DNA from: Microbacterium sp.
Lineage (GTDB): Bacteria; Actinomycetota; Actinomycetes; Actinomycetales; Microbacteriaceae
Length of the DNA: 63,940 bases
Direction of reading: 5' to 3'
Assembly (NCBI RefSeq): GCF_026393345.1
Contig: NZ_JAPLAI010000041.1
Coordinates: forward strand, 1 to 63,940
The translations under genes and the position numbers were made by a program. Each line of letters opens with the position of its first letter. The first letter of the stretch is position 1. Shown here in pieces: positions 8,075 through 18,584 of this stretch. A model generated the notes under the pieces. That model was given only the letters and a program-made list of their open reading frames with translations. It was not told the origin of the DNA and did not search any database.

Positions 8075-8623
8075 TCAGCCGGCGAACACCTCGCGGATCG
8101 TGGGCGCATCCTCCGGGCTCGACAGCACGGTGATCACATCGCCCGCGGCGACCACGCCCGACCGCACCACTCGCAGATACGGGCCCGGACGCTGCGCGGT
8201 CGTGAAACGCGCAACCCACCCGCGTCCCTCCGCGCCGCCGACCCACCGCGCGAACGTGCCGCAGGCGGTGCGGGGCGAGGTGACCTCGACGATGAGCCGC
8301 TCACCGATCGCCCAACGCTCACCGATGCGCGCAGCGTTCACATCGATGCCGCCGGTGCGGAGGTTCTCCCCGAACCAGCCGTGCGGCAGTTCGCGGCCGA
8401 GCTCCTGCTGCCAGAACGCTGCGTCCTCGTCGGCGTAGGCGTAGAGCGCCCGCTCGAGTCCGCCGTGGTATTTGCGGCTGCACTGTACGTCCGCGTAGAC
8501 CCCGTAAGGTCCGATCCGGACGGGGCCGGTGACCGGACGCTTGTTGATCGCGGTGACGCCGACGGCGCCCCGGTCGCGGCGCAGCTCGCCCACGGCGCAC
8601 ACCGAGAGCAGCCGCCCCGACAT
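8075..8623 (-). CDS. MOSC domain protein (YiiM-like)
   Basis: The 182-residue protein is a stand-alone MOSC domain. It contains KRPVTGPVRIGPYGVYADVQCSRKYHGG at the start of the domain and SPRTACGTFARWV with the conserved cysteine thought to handle sulfur or the molybdenum cofactor. HGWFGENLRTGGIDV is also typical of YiiM-like proteins, some of which reduce N-hydroxylated compounds. The start ATG overlaps the stop of the upstream gene by one base (TGATG), so translation is coupled. It is the last gene of the ispH operon. Confidence 0.88.
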   Translation of the reverse strand: MSGRLLSVCAVGELRRDRGAVGVTAINKRPVTGPVRIGPYGVYADVQCSRKYHGGLERALYAYADEDAAFWQQELGRELPHGWFGENLRTGGIDVNAARIGERWAIGERLIVEVTSPRTACGTFARWVGGAEGRGWVARFTTAQRPGPYLRVVRSGVVAAGDVITVLSSPEDAPTIREVFAG

Positions 8624-9219
8624 CACTCGGTCCCGGCGGAGTCGATCACGCCCTGGATGGCGGCCCAGGCGCCCGGGTCCATCATGAGCGGCACGACCAG
8701 CAGCAACGAGGCGATCATCGTGCACACGATGCCCGCGACCAGTGGGATCCAGAAGCTGATGCGCCCGGCCCGCAGGTTCCGCCACGACAGTACGGCGGCG
8801 GCGAGCCACCCGATGCCGAGCACGAGCGCCGAGGCGAGGCCCCAGCCGCGTCCGGCGCCCGGGTCGGTCAGCGTCGCATCGACCCCGAGGGTGTCGAAGA
8901 AACTCGCGGCGAATCCGGTGTAGTCGGCGACGGTCGGGATCGAGGTGATCACGATGAACAGGCCGTAGCCGAGGAGCGCCACGGTGAAGATCCGGTCGAG
9001 CATCGACCGGCGGGCGGCGACCGGGACCGGCTTACCCGGTTCGGCCGAGGCCGGCGGCGTGGATGCGGCGGGCGCGGCGGCCGGGGTCACCCCGGCGCTC
9101 AGCGCATCCGTCACCGCGGGCTGCGCGATCCGGGCACGCTGCTCCTCGGGGGTGGCGTACTCGCCGTAGCGCGGACGGGGACGTCCGTCGGGGCCGGCCT
9201 CAGGTGCGAAGTCGCTCAT
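8623..9219 (-). CDS. DUF6264-like multi-span membrane protein
   Basis: The 198-residue protein has a polar, proline-rich N-terminus ([15 protein letters not shown]) and four hydrophobic helices from about residue 72: [55 protein letters not shown] and a short membrane-proximal stretch. I recall similar proteins in Microbacteriaceae as DUF6264. Function is unknown. Its ATG overlaps the ispH stop by 4 nt (ATGA), and its stop overlaps the MOSC start, so the three genes form one translationally coupled operon. Confidence 0.7.
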   Translation of the reverse strand: MSDFAPEAGPDGRPRPRYGEYATPEEQRARIAQPAVTDALSAGVTPAAAPAASTPPASAEPGKPVPVAARRSMLDRIFTVALLGYGLFIVITSIPTVADYTGFAASFFDTLGVDATLTDPGAGRGWGLASALVLGIGWLAAAVLSWRNLRAGRISFWIPLVAGIVCTMIASLLLVVPLMMDPGAWAAIQGVIDSAGTE

Positions 9220-10277
9220 GCGCGACCCCGCCCGCCGAGCGCGCGCTCGTCGCGGCGACCGGTCGCATCCTGGCGGAGTTCCTTGGGGAGGGAGAACATG
9301 AGGTCTTCCTCGGCGGTGCGCACCTGCTCCACATCCCGGTAGCCGGCGTGGGCGAGATCGTCCAGCACCTCCTGCACGAGCACCTCTGGCACGGACGCGC
9401 CGCTGGTGACGCCCACGGTCTCGACGCCGTCGAACCACTCCTGGCGCATCTCGTCGGCGTAGTCCACCCGGTACGCGGCCTTCGCCCCGTGCTCGAGGGC
9501 GACCTCGACGAGCCGGACGCTGTTGGACGAGTTCGCCGACCCCACCACGATGACGAGGTCGGCGCCGGCGGCGACCTTCTTGATCGCGACCTGACGGTTC
9601 TGCGTCGCGTAACAGATGTCGTCGGAGGGCGGATCCTGCAGCTCGGGGAACCGAGTGCGCAGGCGCCGCACGGTCTCCATGGTCTCGTCGACCGAGAGGG
9701 TGGTCTGCGACAGCCACACGACCCGCGACGGGTCGCGCACCTCGACGGTGTCGGCCTCCGCCGGGGAGTTGACGATGGTCACATGGTCGGGCGCCTCGCC
9801 GGCGGTGCCCTCGACCTCCTCGTGTCCGAGGTGGCCGATCAGCAGGATCTCGAAGTCGTCGCGCGCGAACCGCACCGCTTCACGGTGCACCTTGGTGACC
9901 AGCGGGCAGGTCGCGTCGATCGCCTGCAGGCCGCGGTCCGCGGCCGCGGAGACGACAGCCGGGGCAACGCCGTGGGCGCTGAAGACGACGTGCGACCCCT
10001 CCGGCACTTCGTCGACCTCGTCGACGAAGACGGCGCCCTTGGCCTCGAGCTCAGTCACCACGTGGATGTTGTGCACGATCTGCTTGCGCACGTACACCGG
10101 AGCGCCGAAGCGCTCCAGCGCCTTCTCCACCGCGATCACCGCCCGGTCGACACCGGCGCAGTATCCCCGGGGGGCGGCCAGCAGCACCCGCTTGGACCCC
10201 GCGACGGGGATATCCTGGAGGCGCCCACGACGGCCCGGAATGCGCGGCATGGGCAGGTGGATGGCGGGGGAAGTCAC
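9216..10277 (-). CDS. ispH: 4-hydroxy-3-methylbut-2-enyl diphosphate reductase
   Basis: The 353-residue protein performs the last step of the MEP isoprenoid pathway, reducing HMBPP to IPP and DMAPP with an iron-sulfur cluster. The three cluster cysteines are visible in [16 protein letters not shown] and [10 protein letters not shown], together with the HNIHVV and [10 protein letters not shown] motifs. Length is slightly above the usual 310-320 because of N- and C-terminal extensions. TAGAAT lies 6 nt before the GTG, so the operon transcript is probably leaderless. It is divergent from xseA, with a 59-nt gap. Confidence 0.97.
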   Translation of the reverse strand: MTSPAIHLPMPRIPGRRGRLQDIPVAGSKRVLLAAPRGYCAGVDRAVIAVEKALERFGAPVYVRKQIVHNIHVVTELEAKGAVFVDEVDEVPEGSHVVFSAHGVAPAVVSAAADRGLQAIDATCPLVTKVHREAVRFARDDFEILLIGHLGHEEVEGTAGEAPDHVTIVNSPAEADTVEVRDPSRVVWLSQTTLSVDETMETVRRLRTRFPELQDPPSDDICYATQNRQVAIKKVAAGADLVIVVGSANSSNSVRLVEVALEHGAKAAYRVDYADEMRQEWFDGVETVGVTSGASVPEVLVQEVLDDLAHAGYRDVEQVRTAEEDLMFSLPKELRQDATGRRDERALGGRGRA

Positions 10278-10336
10278 GCCTTGATTCTACGGGCGGTGCC
10301 CTGGGCGGGCGCCGAGCACCAGCGAAGGGAAGACGG

Positions 10337-11626
10337 GTGGCGAACTTCGCACCGGATGACGGCGTGCCGACCGGCGACGCGGTGCACCCGAGGGACTCCA
10401 CCGTCGACACTCCGACCTCGGTTGCCCGGTTCAACGACACGATCCGCGCGTTCGTCTCCGGCTGGGGCTCCGTCTGGGTCGAGGGCGAGATCACGTCGTG
10501 GAACGTTCGCGGCGGCAACGTCTTCGGCCGGCTGAAGGACCTCGCCACGGATTCCAGCGTTTCGTTCCGCCTGTGGAGCACCACGCGGCAGCGCCTCGCC
10601 GAAGACATGAAGTCCGGCGACCATGTCGTCGCGTGCGTGAAGGCCGACTACTTCGTGAAGACCGGCGACTTCTCCGTCGTCGTCTCCGCGATGCGCCACG
10701 TCGGCCTCGGCGACCAGCTGGAGAAGCTGGAGCGCCTGCGCACCCAGCTGCGACGCGAGGGCCTGTTCGAACCGACGCGGAAGAAACGCCTGCCGTTCCT
10801 GCCGCACACCATCGGTCTCATCACCGGCGAGCGGTCGGATGCGGAGCGGGATGTGCTCCGCAACGCGGAACTCCGCTGGCCGGGCGTGCATTTCCGCATC
10901 GTCCATGCGGCGGTGCAGGGCGATCGCTGCGTGCCGGAGACCCTCGGGGCGCTGGCGACCCTGGAACGCGACCCCGACGTGGACGTGATCATCATCGCCC
11001 GCGGCGGCGGTGACCCGCAGCACCTGCTTGCGTTCAGCGACGAACGCCTGGTGCGGGCGGTGGCCGCCGCATCCACCCCCATCGTCAGCGCCATCGGACA
11101 TGAGAACGACCATCCGCTCCTGGACGACGTGGCGGATCTCCGCGCCTCGACCCCGACGGATGCGGCCAAGCGGGTCGTCCCGGACGTCGCCGAGCAGCGC
11201 GCTCTCGTCGACCAGCTGCGCTCGCGGCTCACCACCCGGCTGACCATGCGCATCTCGCACGACATCGCCCAGCTGGAGCAACTGCGCAGCCGCCCGGTGC
11301 TCAGTCGTCCGGAGGAGGCGCTGGAGCGGCGCGCACACGAGATCGAGATCCTCGCCGCGCGCGGCCGCGACACCGTCGACCGCGAGCTCGCCGAAGGCGC
11401 CCTGCAGACGCGCGAACTGCGGGCGTCGCTGCGCGCCCTCTCCCCCGCCGGCACCCTCGCGCGCGGCTACGCGATCGCGTATCTGCCCGGCGGCGTGATC
11501 CTCCGCGACGCCGCCCAGGCACCCGACGGCACCGAACTGACGGTGACGCTTGACACCGGGTCGCTCGCCGCGCGGTCGCTCGGCGAGATCGCCGAGGCGA
11601 ACAGCGACGACACGGCTGCGATCTAG
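10337..11626 (+). CDS. xseA: Exodeoxyribonuclease VII large subunit
   Basis: The 429-residue protein has an N-terminal OB-fold ([23 protein letters not shown]). The catalytic core follows, with [38 protein letters not shown] and [23 protein letters not shown] long helical region then binds the small subunits. It degrades single-stranded DNA in both directions together with XseB. The GTG at 10337 has GAAGGGAAGAC upstream. xseB starts 10 nt after its stop. Confidence 0.97.
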   Translation: MANFAPDDGVPTGDAVHPRDSTVDTPTSVARFNDTIRAFVSGWGSVWVEGEITSWNVRGGNVFGRLKDLATDSSVSFRLWSTTRQRLAEDMKSGDHVVACVKADYFVKTGDFSVVVSAMRHVGLGDQLEKLERLRTQLRREGLFEPTRKKRLPFLPHTIGLITGERSDAERDVLRNAELRWPGVHFRIVHAAVQGDRCVPETLGALATLERDPDVDVIIIARGGGDPQHLLAFSDERLVRAVAAASTPIVSAIGHENDHPLLDDVADLRASTPTDAAKRVVPDVAEQRALVDQLRSRLTTRLTMRISHDIAQLEQLRSRPVLSRPEEALERRAHEIEILAARGRDTVDRELAEGALQTRELRASLRALSPAGTLARGYAIAYLPGGVILRDAAQAPDGTELTVTLDTGSLAARSLGEIAEANSDDTAAI

Positions 11627-11636
11627 GATGGAAGAC

Positions 11637-11867
11637 ATGTCCGTGCCCGCCGACAGCGCCGCCGACGTCGCAGAACTCTCCTTCGAGCAGGCCCGCGACG
11701 AACTCGTGCGTGTCGTCGCCGAGCTGGAACAAGGCGCCCCGACGCTGGAGCATTCGCTCGCCCTGTGGGAGCGCGGGGAGGCCCTTGCCGCACGCTGCGA
11801 GCAGTGGCTGCTCGGTGCCAAGCAGCGCCTGGATGCGGCCCGCCCCGGCGGGGAGGCGACCTCGTGA
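11637..11867 (+). CDS. xseB: Exodeoxyribonuclease VII small subunit
   Basis: A 76-residue helical protein with the XseB core [20 protein letters not shown] followed by [23 protein letters not shown]. Several copies wrap the XseA helices. ATG 11637 is preferred over the in-frame ATG at 11628 because AGGA then sits about 9 nt upstream. Its stop overlaps the next start by 4 nt (GTGA). Confidence 0.95.
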   Translation: MSVPADSAADVAELSFEQARDELVRVVAELEQGAPTLEHSLALWERGEALAARCEQWLLGAKQRLDAARPGGEATS

Positions 11868-12505
11868 GCCCCCGCGGACCGCGGATCGTCGCCGAACTCG
11901 GCCGCCCCGAGACGCCGCAGGAGACCGCCGAACGCAAGGCACTGTCGTCGTACACCTACCGGTCCAGCCAGACCTTCCGGCACCTCATCGCGGCGCTGCT
12001 GGTGACCGTGGCCGTCGTGGTCGTCGTCGTCCTCGGGGTGCCGCGCGGCACGATCACCCCCGCCGACGACATCGACGTGGTCGCTGAGGCGCAGAAGATG
12101 TCCGAGGCTTACGACCGCACCGTCCTCGCCCCAGGCGTCCCCGCAGACTGGGGTGTCAACTCGGCGCAGATCGAAGGCGATGACGTCTCGGCCTGGACGA
12201 TCGTGTACGTGCCCGATGACACCAGCTACCTGCGGGTGGCGCAGGCGTTCGACCCCGACGCATCCTGGGTCTCCCGGACCCTTTCCGGCGCGACCCCCGA
12301 GGGCACCGTGACCGTGGCGGGCATCACCTGGGACGAGTACGAGATCACCGACCCGGCGGATGCGGGGAACGTGTCGTACGCGCTCGCCACCGGGGCGGGC
12401 GCCGACCAGATCCTGCTGTACGGCACCGCCGACGCCGCCACCACGGCCGTCGCCGCGGAGGCCGTGGCCGACCAGATCCGTGAGCTGCAGAAGGAGACCC
12501 GGTGA
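11864..12505 (+). CDS. DUF4245 membrane-anchored protein
   Basis: The 213-residue protein has a short cytoplasmic N-terminus, one membrane helix ([23 protein letters not shown]) and an extracytoplasmic domain of about 150 residues that fits DUF4245, an actinobacterial family of unknown role. GTG 11864 overlaps the xseB stop by 4 nt, and its own stop overlaps the carbonic anhydrase start by 4 nt. The four genes xseA to the anhydrase are therefore one coupled operon. Confidence 0.82.
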   Translation: MSPRGPRIVAELGRPETPQETAERKALSSYTYRSSQTFRHLIAALLVTVAVVVVVVLGVPRGTITPADDIDVVAEAQKMSEAYDRTVLAPGVPADWGVNSAQIEGDDVSAWTIVYVPDDTSYLRVAQAFDPDASWVSRTLSGATPEGTVTVAGITWDEYEITDPADAGNVSYALATGAGADQILLYGTADAATTAVAAEAVADQIRELQKETR

Positions 12506-13143
12506 CCGAATCGCGACTCACCCCCGCCCAGGTGTGGACCGAGATGCTCGAGGGAAACTCCCGTTTCGTCTCCGGTGAGCCGCGGCATCCGAGGCAGGAT
12601 GTGGATCGTCGCCACGAGATCGCCGCCGAGCAGCGCCCCCGCGCCGCCCTGTTCGGGTGCTCGGACTCGCGCCTCGCGGCCGAGATCATCTTCGACGAGG
12701 GCCTGGGCGACCTATTCGTCATCCGCAACGCCGGTCAGGTCATCTCGGACTCGGTCGTCGGAAGCCTGGAGTACGCGGTGTTCGCGCTGGGCGTGCCGCT
12801 GATCGTGGTGCTCGGGCATGACGCCTGCGGTGCCGTGCGCGCCGCGATCGACAGCACCGCCCCGGATGCACCCGTGCTGCCGCCGCACGTGTGGCGTCAG
12901 GTCGCGCCGATCGTTCCCGCCGTCCGCCGGGTGCAGACCGCCGATCACAGCGCCGCCGGCGATATCGACGCCGAGCACGTGGGCCGCGAGCACCTGCGCG
13001 ACACCGTGAACGAGCTGCTGCACTCGTCCGAGCTCATCAGCCAGGCCGTTGCCGACGGCACCCTCGCGATCGCCGCCGTGAACTACCGGCTGGCCGAGGG
13101 CACGGCGGTCCCCGACTTCGTCCTCGGCCTCGCCGAGGTCTGA
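12502..13143 (+). CDS. Beta-class carbonic anhydrase
   Basis: The 213-residue protein interconverts CO2 and bicarbonate. Zinc ligands are in GCSDSR (Cys, with the Asp-Arg dyad) and GHDACGAV (His and Cys). The [18 protein letters not shown] segment is typical of the family. Bicarbonate supply fits the presence of ppc elsewhere in the window. The GTG start overlaps the DUF4245 stop by 4 nt. Confidence 0.95.
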   Translation: MTESRLTPAQVWTEMLEGNSRFVSGEPRHPRQDVDRRHEIAAEQRPRAALFGCSDSRLAAEIIFDEGLGDLFVIRNAGQVISDSVVGSLEYAVFALGVPLIVVLGHDACGAVRAAIDSTAPDAPVLPPHVWRQVAPIVPAVRRVQTADHSAAGDIDAEHVGREHLRDTVNELLHSSELISQAVADGTLAIAAVNYRLAEGTAVPDFVLGLAEV

Positions 13144-13183
13144 GCCCCCTATCCACCGAATCGAACGTCAGAGGAGACACGAC

Positions 13184-14578
13184 GTGGCAGAGACCGAGTA
13201 CCGCATCGAGCACGACACCATGGGCGAGGTGCGGGTTCCCGCCGCTGCGCTGTACGGCGCACAGACCCAGCGCGCGGTGGAGAACTTCCCGATCTCCGGC
13301 AAGGGCCTCGAGTCCACCCAGATCGCGGCGCTCGCGCGGATCAAGAAGGCGGCGGCCCTCGCGAACAAAGAGCTCGGGGTGCTCGACGGCAGCATCGCCG
13401 ACGCCATCGCGGCCGCCGCGGACGAGGTCATCACGGGCGCGTACGACGAGCACTTCCCGGTCGACACGTACCAGACCGGTTCGGGCACGTCCTCGAACAT
13501 GAACATGAACGAGGTGCTCGCGACCCTCGCCACCCGCGGCCTCGGCGCCCCGGTTCACCCCAACGATCACGTGAACGCGTCGCAGTCATCCAACGACGTG
13601 TTCCCCACGTCGGTGCACATCGCCGTCACCCAGGCACTCATCGACGACCTGATCCCCGCACTCGACCACCTCTCCGTCGCCTTCGAGGCGAAAGCCGAAC
13701 TATGGCAGGACGCGGTCAAGTCCGGCCGCACCCACCTCATGGACGCGACCCCGGTGACCCTCGGCCAGGAGTTCGGCGGCTACGCCCGTCAGATGCGCCT
13801 CGGTATCGAGCGCGTGCAGTCGGTCATCCCCCACGTGGCCGAGGTGCCGCTCGGCGGCACCGCCGTCGGCACCGGCATCAACACCCCCCTCGGCTTCCCG
13901 CAGAAGGTCATCGAGCTGCTCGCCGCCGAGACCGAGCTGCCGATCACCGAGGCGAAGGACCACTTCGAGGCGCAGGCCAACCGTGACGGCCTGGTCGAGA
14001 CCTCCGGGGCCCTCCGCACCATCGCGGTATCGCTGACGAAGATCAACAACGACCTGCGGTGGATGGGCTCCGGCCCCAACACCGGCCTCGGCGAGCTGCA
14101 CATCCCGGACCTCCAGCCCGGATCCTCGATCATGCCCGGCAAGGTCAACCCGGTCGTCCCTGAGGCGACCCTCATGGTCTGCGCCCGCGTCATCGGTAAC
14201 GACGCCACCGTCGCCTGGGCAGGAGCCTCGGGCTCCTTCGAGCTGAACGTCGCCATCCCGGTGATGGGCACCGCCCTGCTCGAGTCGATCCGACTGCTCG
14301 CCAACGCGATGCGGGTGCTCGCCGACAAGACCGTCGACGGACTGCAGGCGAACCTCGAGCGCGCCGCGGCCTTCGCCGGCATGTCCCCGTCGATCGTCAC
14401 CCCGCTGAACAAGCTCATCGGGTACGAGGCGGCCGCAAAGATCGCCAAGCACGCCGTGGCCAAGGGCATCACGGTGCGTGAAGCCGTCATCGACCTCGGA
14501 TACGTGGAGCGCGGCGACCTCACCCTCGAGCAGCTCGACGCGAAGCTCGACCTGCTCTCCATGACCCACGCCGGATGA
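13184..14578 (+). CDS. fumC: Class II fumarate hydratase
   Basis: The 464-residue protein catalyses fumarate to L-malate in the TCA cycle. The superfamily signature [11 protein letters not shown] is complete with its catalytic serine loop. [20 protein letters not shown] and the TSGxLR-type ETSGALRT segment are also present. The GTG at 13184 has AGAGGAG 9-15 nt upstream. It follows the carbonic anhydrase by 40 nt and could be co-transcribed. Confidence 0.97.
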   Translation: MAETEYRIEHDTMGEVRVPAAALYGAQTQRAVENFPISGKGLESTQIAALARIKKAAALANKELGVLDGSIADAIAAAADEVITGAYDEHFPVDTYQTGSGTSSNMNMNEVLATLATRGLGAPVHPNDHVNASQSSNDVFPTSVHIAVTQALIDDLIPALDHLSVAFEAKAELWQDAVKSGRTHLMDATPVTLGQEFGGYARQMRLGIERVQSVIPHVAEVPLGGTAVGTGINTPLGFPQKVIELLAAETELPITEAKDHFEAQANRDGLVETSGALRTIAVSLTKINNDLRWMGSGPNTGLGELHIPDLQPGSSIMPGKVNPVVPEATLMVCARVIGNDATVAWAGASGSFELNVAIPVMGTALLESIRLLANAMRVLADKTVDGLQANLERAAAFAGMSPSIVTPLNKLIGYEAAAKIAKHAVAKGITVREAVIDLGYVERGDLTLEQLDAKLDLLSMTHAG

Positions 14579-14618
14579 CCGAGATGCCGGAGACGGCACC
14601 TCAGGCCATAATCAGACC

Positions 14619-16073
14619 GTGAGCCAGACGCCGAGGATGATCTCGGCGCGCGTTCGAACGTTGGGGACCATCCTCATCGTGGCGTGCGCCGGGCTCATCA
14701 TCGCGGGCGGGGTCACGTTCGCCGTGCAGTACGCACGCACCCTCGTCGGCATCGACGTGCGACTGCACAGCAAGATCAATTCGCTCCCCGAACCGTCGTC
14801 CGACGAGGACACCCGGGCGTACGCGTCGCGCCTGGTGGCGGGGTTCCTGCCGCTCGAGAACGAGGCGGTGGCGGGGATCATCGACGGCACGGTGCAGGCG
14901 CTTCCGGAGGCCGGCACCCAGTTCGACGCGATGAGTGACCCGGCCGTGGTGGATGCGGCCGTCGCCGCGGTTGCCGAGACCGGAAAGACCGCGCTCGGGA
15001 CCGTGAACACCGCTGAGGGCGGTGTGCGCTTCATCGCCGCACCCATCGGCACGGGCGACGACCCCACCGAGGGCCTGTACATCCGCATCGTCAGCATCGA
15101 TGCGGAGCTCGCTCCGCTGAACGGGTCGGTGCTGACCTACGGCATCACCGGGATCATCGTGCTGGCGGGCCTCGGCGCCGTCAGCTGGTTCATGACCGGC
15201 CGACTGCTGTCGCCGCTTCGCCGGCTCCGTGACGCCGCGGAGTCGGTCACATTCGATGACCTGCGGGCGCGCGTGCCGGAGAACAGCGACGGCGAGTTCG
15301 GTGAGCTGTCGCGCACCATGAACCTCATGCTGGAGCGACTCGAGATGTCGGTCGAGAGTCAGCAGCAGCTGCTCGACGACATCCGGCACGAGCTGAAGAC
15401 CCCCATCACGATCGTCCGCGGGCACCTCGAGATGATGGACGTCGAGGACCCGTCGGATGTCGCCAGCACGCGCGACATCGGCATCACCGAGCTCGACCGG
15501 CTCACCCGTCTCGTCGAGGACATCGACCTGCTGTCGTCGGCGCAGGACGACCAGTTCTCCATGCGCCCGATCGATGTGGGACTGCTGACCGAACGCGTCA
15601 GCGAGCTCATCACCGCCATCCCCGGGCATCCCTTCAGCATCGCGCAGCTCGCGCGCGGCGTGCTCATCGGCGACGCGGACCGGCTCACCCAGGCCTGGCT
15701 GCAGCTGGCGGACAATGCCGCGAAGTACACCCCCGCCGGGACGCCCATCGAGATCGGCAGCGAGCTGGACGCGACCGAGGTGCGACTGTGGGTCCGCGAC
15801 CACGGCGCCGGAATCCCCGCATCCGCCCGCCGTCGCATCTTCCGCCGCTTCGACCGCGCCGAGGCGCATCGCACGGTCGGCGGATCGGGGTTGGGACTCG
15901 CGATCGTCGAGGCCATCGCCCACGCCCACTCGGGCACGTGCGAGGTCACGGACACCGAGGGCGGCGGCGCCACCTTCACCATCCACATCCCGGTCGGCGA
16001 CCACCCGGACACGCTCATCCCCACGCCGGTGCGCGCCGGCGACGTCGTGCTGCAACGAGAGGCCACCACATGA
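14619..16073 (+). CDS. Two-component sensor histidine kinase
   Basis: The 484-residue protein has a first membrane helix at about 14-36, an extracytoplasmic sensor region of about 115 residues and a second helix around 168-188 (TYGITGIIVLAGLGAVSWFM). Then come HAMP, a HisKA dimerisation domain with the phospho-acceptor H in DDIRHELKTP (near residue 257), and a HATPase_c domain (QLADNAAKYTPAG, RDHGAGIP, GSGLGLAIVEAI). CATAAT lies 6 nt before the GTG, so the mRNA may start at the start codon. Unusually the kinase precedes its regulator, and the genes overlap by 4 nt. The ligand is unknown. Confidence 0.93.
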   Translation: MSQTPRMISARVRTLGTILIVACAGLIIAGGVTFAVQYARTLVGIDVRLHSKINSLPEPSSDEDTRAYASRLVAGFLPLENEAVAGIIDGTVQALPEAGTQFDAMSDPAVVDAAVAAVAETGKTALGTVNTAEGGVRFIAAPIGTGDDPTEGLYIRIVSIDAELAPLNGSVLTYGITGIIVLAGLGAVSWFMTGRLLSPLRRLRDAAESVTFDDLRARVPENSDGEFGELSRTMNLMLERLEMSVESQQQLLDDIRHELKTPITIVRGHLEMMDVEDPSDVASTRDIGITELDRLTRLVEDIDLLSSAQDDQFSMRPIDVGLLTERVSELITAIPGHPFSIAQLARGVLIGDADRLTQAWLQLADNAAKYTPAGTPIEIGSELDATEVRLWVRDHGAGIPASARRRIFRRFDRAEAHRTVGGSGLGLAIVEAIAHAHSGTCEVTDTEGGGATFTIHIPVGDHPDTLIPTPVRAGDVVLQREATT

Positions 16074-16726
16074 CCCTGATCCTGATCGCGGAGGATGAAC
16101 CTCGGATCTCGTCGTTCGTCAAACGTGGCCTCGAGGCTGCCGGGTTCGCGACCGAGGTCGTGGCCGACGGCGTCGAGGCATTGGAGCGTGCCCAGTCGAA
16201 CAGCGTGGACCTGCTGCTGCTGGATGTCGGGCTGCCCAGCATGGACGGGTTCGAGGTCCTGCGTCACCTGCGTGGCCAGGGCTCCACGCTTCCCGTCATC
16301 ATGCTCACGGCTCGCAGCAGCACGCGCGACACGGTCGACGGGCTGAACGCTGGCGCGAACGACTACGTGCCGAAGCCGTTCAAGTTCGACGAGCTGCTCG
16401 CCCGGGTGCGGTCGCGGCTGCGCGAGAACGTCGCCACCGGAACCATCGCAATCGTGCACAGCGACGTGCGCCTCGACGTGCTGGCCCGTCGGGCCAGCGT
16501 CGCCGGACGTGAGGTCGACCTCTCGGCGCGGGAGTTCGCGCTGGCGGAGCAGTTCCTCCGCCACCCCGGTCAGGTCCTCAGCCGGGAACAGCTGCTCTCC
16601 AGCGTCTGGGGCCTCGACTTCGATCCCGGCTCCAACGTCGTGGACGTGTACGTCCGCTACCTCCGCGCGAAATTCGGGCACGAGCGGATCACCACGGTCC
16701 GTGGCGCGGGCTACCGCTGGGAGTGA
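16070..16726 (+). CDS. OmpR/PhoB-family response regulator
   Basis: The 218-residue protein has an N-terminal receiver domain: acidic pair in IAEDEP, phospho-acceptor Asp in LLLLDVGLPSMDG, Lys in YVPKPF. A C-terminal winged-helix DNA-binding domain follows (LSAREFALAEQFLRHPGQVLSREQLL, VDVYVRYLRAKFG, ITTVRGAGYRW). Its ATG overlaps the kinase stop (ATGA), making the two a cognate pair. Target genes cannot be told from this window. Confidence 0.95.
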   Translation: MTLILIAEDEPRISSFVKRGLEAAGFATEVVADGVEALERAQSNSVDLLLLDVGLPSMDGFEVLRHLRGQGSTLPVIMLTARSSTRDTVDGLNAGANDYVPKPFKFDELLARVRSRLRENVATGTIAIVHSDVRLDVLARRASVAGREVDLSAREFALAEQFLRHPGQVLSREQLLSSVWGLDFDPGSNVVDVYVRYLRAKFGHERITTVRGAGYRWE

Positions 16727-16776
16727 CGCCGCACCTCACCGTCGCACGATGACCGGTGTCGCCGGGTACGCGGAAG

Positions 16777-16806
16777 GGCCCCCGGCGCTGGGGGACGCCG
16801 GGGGCC
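16777..16806 (+). terminator. Terminator after the two-component pair
   Basis: A perfect 11-bp G+C stem (GGCCCCCGGCG and its complement) with an 8-nt loop lies 50 nt after the response regulator stop. No T-tract follows. The 312-nt stretch 16727-17038 holds only this hairpin and the one at 16985; I see no gene in it. Confidence 0.65.
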
Positions 16807-16984
16807 ATGTGGAGTGTTGTGCGAGACCCGAACCCGCGTGTCGATCCTGGTACCGGGGGGAATCCCGGACCGACCACTCCATGTTGTTTTCCGTCAGCGC
16901 GATCTGGGGGAATCTGCGCGGTGGAGGGAGGACCTTGCGGCCTTCCGTGGTTCTATCTTGACCCCGCGCAGTGAGAGCCGTACA

Positions 16985-17016
16985 AGGACCGCGTGAGAAA
17001 GCTCTCACGCGGTCCT
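16985..17016 (-). terminator. Strong hairpin, terminator of phoH2
   Basis: A 14-bp perfect stem (AGGACCGCGTGAGA and its complement) with a 4-nt loop lies 22 nt beyond the phoH2 stop. It is symmetric and could stop transcription from both sides. Confidence 0.8.
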
Positions 17017-17038
17017 CGTCATCAGGCGGGGCGGGGGT

Positions 17039-18391
17039 TCAGAGCAGGTCGGCCTGCTCCAGCAGATCGGTGACGAGCGCCGCGATGGCCGACCGCTCCG
17101 AGCGCTGCAGCGTCACGTGCCCGAACAGGCCGTGATCCTTCAACGTCTCGATCACCGAGGCGATGCCGTCGTGGCGCCCGACACGCAGGTTGTCCCGCTG
17201 GGCGACGTCGTGGGTCAGGACGACGCGGGAGTTCTGCCCGATCCGGCTGAGCACGGTCAGCAGCACGTTCCGTTCCAGTGACTGCGCCTCATCCACGATC
17301 ACGAACGCATCGTGCAGGGAGCGGCCCCGGATGTGGGTGAGCGGCAGGACCTCGAGCAGCCCCCGGGCCACGACCTCCTCGAGGACGTTGCCGGAGACCA
17401 CCGAGCCGAGGGTGTCGAACACGGCCTGCCCCCACGGATTCATCTTCTCCGTGGCATCGCCGGGAAGGTATCCGAGTTCCTGCCCGCCGACGGCGTACAG
17501 CGGGCGGAAAACGATGATCTTCCGCTGCTGCGCGCGCTCCAGCACGGCTTCCAGCCCCGCGCACAGGGCGAGCGCCGACTTGCCGGTGCCCGCGCGTCCG
17601 CCGAGCGAAACGATGCCCACGTCCGGGTCGAGGAGCAGGTCGATGGCGATGCGCTGCTCCGCCGACCGGCCGTGCAGGCCGAACACTTCGCGGTCCCCGC
17701 GCACCAGCCGGTACTCCCCCGGCGCCGTCACCCGGCCGAGCGCCGATCCGCGTTCGGAGTGGATGACGAGCCCGGTATTCACCGGGAACCCCTTCACCTC
17801 GTCGCTGACGGCGACCTCCGTCTCGTAGAGGTCACTGAGATCGTCGCCCGACACGTCGAGGGAGGCGATGCCGGTCCAGCCGGAATCCGCGGCCTGTTCG
17901 GCCAGGTACTCCTCCGCGTCGATGCCGAGCGAGGCGGCCTTGACGCGCATCGGCAGATCCTTGGAGACGACCGTGACGTGGTGTCCCTCCTGCATGAGGT
18001 GCATGGCGACGGCGAGGATGCGGGTGTCGTTGTCCCCCAGCCGCATCCCGGACGGCAGGACGGTCGGGTCGGTGTTGGTCAGCTCCACCCGGAGGGTGCC
18101 GCCGCTGCCGACGATGATCGGGAAGTCGAGTCGGCCGTGCTCGATCCGCAGGTCGTCGAGGTGTCGCAGCGCCTGCCGCGCGAAGTATCCCAGTTCGGGG
18201 TCGTGACGCTTGGCCTCCAACTCTGTGATGACGACGACGGGGATCACGACCGAGTGCTCCGCGAAACGGAAGAAGGCGCTCGGATCGCTCAACAGGACGG
18301 ATGTATCCAAAACATAAGAGCGCAGGTCAGTTTCCTGATCTGCGCTCTGGACGACATCCTGCCGGCTCTGCTGTGGTGCTCGTGTGGTCAC
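17039..18391 (-). CDS. PhoH2: PIN domain fused to PhoH ATPase
   Basis: The 450-residue protein joins an N-terminal PIN ribonuclease domain ([43 protein letters not shown]) to a C-terminal PhoH ATPase/helicase domain (Walker [14 protein letters not shown], Walker [13 protein letters not shown]). Such PhoH2 proteins unwind and cleave RNA in mycobacteria, and related operons resemble toxin-antitoxin systems; no antitoxin gene is seen here. GTG 18391 is chosen because GGGAG lies about 6 nt upstream. The next in-frame GTG (18448) has no ribosome binding site. Confidence 0.9.
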   Translation of the reverse strand: MTTRAPQQSRQDVVQSADQETDLRSYVLDTSVLLSDPSAFFRFAEHSVVIPVVVITELEAKRHDPELGYFARQALRHLDDLRIEHGRLDFPIIVGSGGTLRVELTNTDPTVLPSGMRLGDNDTRILAVAMHLMQEGHHVTVVSKDLPMRVKAASLGIDAEEYLAEQAADSGWTGIASLDVSGDDLSDLYETEVAVSDEVKGFPVNTGLVIHSERGSALGRVTAPGEYRLVRGDREVFGLHGRSAEQRIAIDLLLDPDVGIVSLGGRAGTGKSALALCAGLEAVLERAQQRKIIVFRPLYAVGGQELGYLPGDATEKMNPWGQAVFDTLGSVVSGNVLEEVVARGLLEVLPLTHIRGRSLHDAFVIVDEAQSLERNVLLTVLSRIGQNSRVVLTHDVAQRDNLRVGRHDGIASVIETLKDHGLFGHVTLQRSERSAIAALVTDLLEQADLL

Positions 18392-18584
18392 AACCCGCTC
18401 CCACTCCGGGATCGGATCCCGGGGTCCTACGCGTCGACCGGAAGTCACGAATCGTAGACCGTCGGCCGACTCGACCGGGCGCCTTGCCCGATGGGATGAA
18501 CGTACGTCCGGGCGCCGGTGTCGCGCGAGCGGATGCCGGGCGTGTCGCGTTACGGGTTCGTGAACTTCTGACCCGCGCCGGCGG

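Noticed and set aside
16807..16984. Possible gene or riboswitch between the two terminators
   Set aside because: No frame with family resemblance and no recognisable aptamer; nothing beyond unstructured spacer was seen.
18392..18448. Longer PhoH2 N-terminus from GTG 18448
   Set aside because: No ribosome binding site there, whereas GGGAG precedes GTG 18391; extra residues look like translated upstream DNA.
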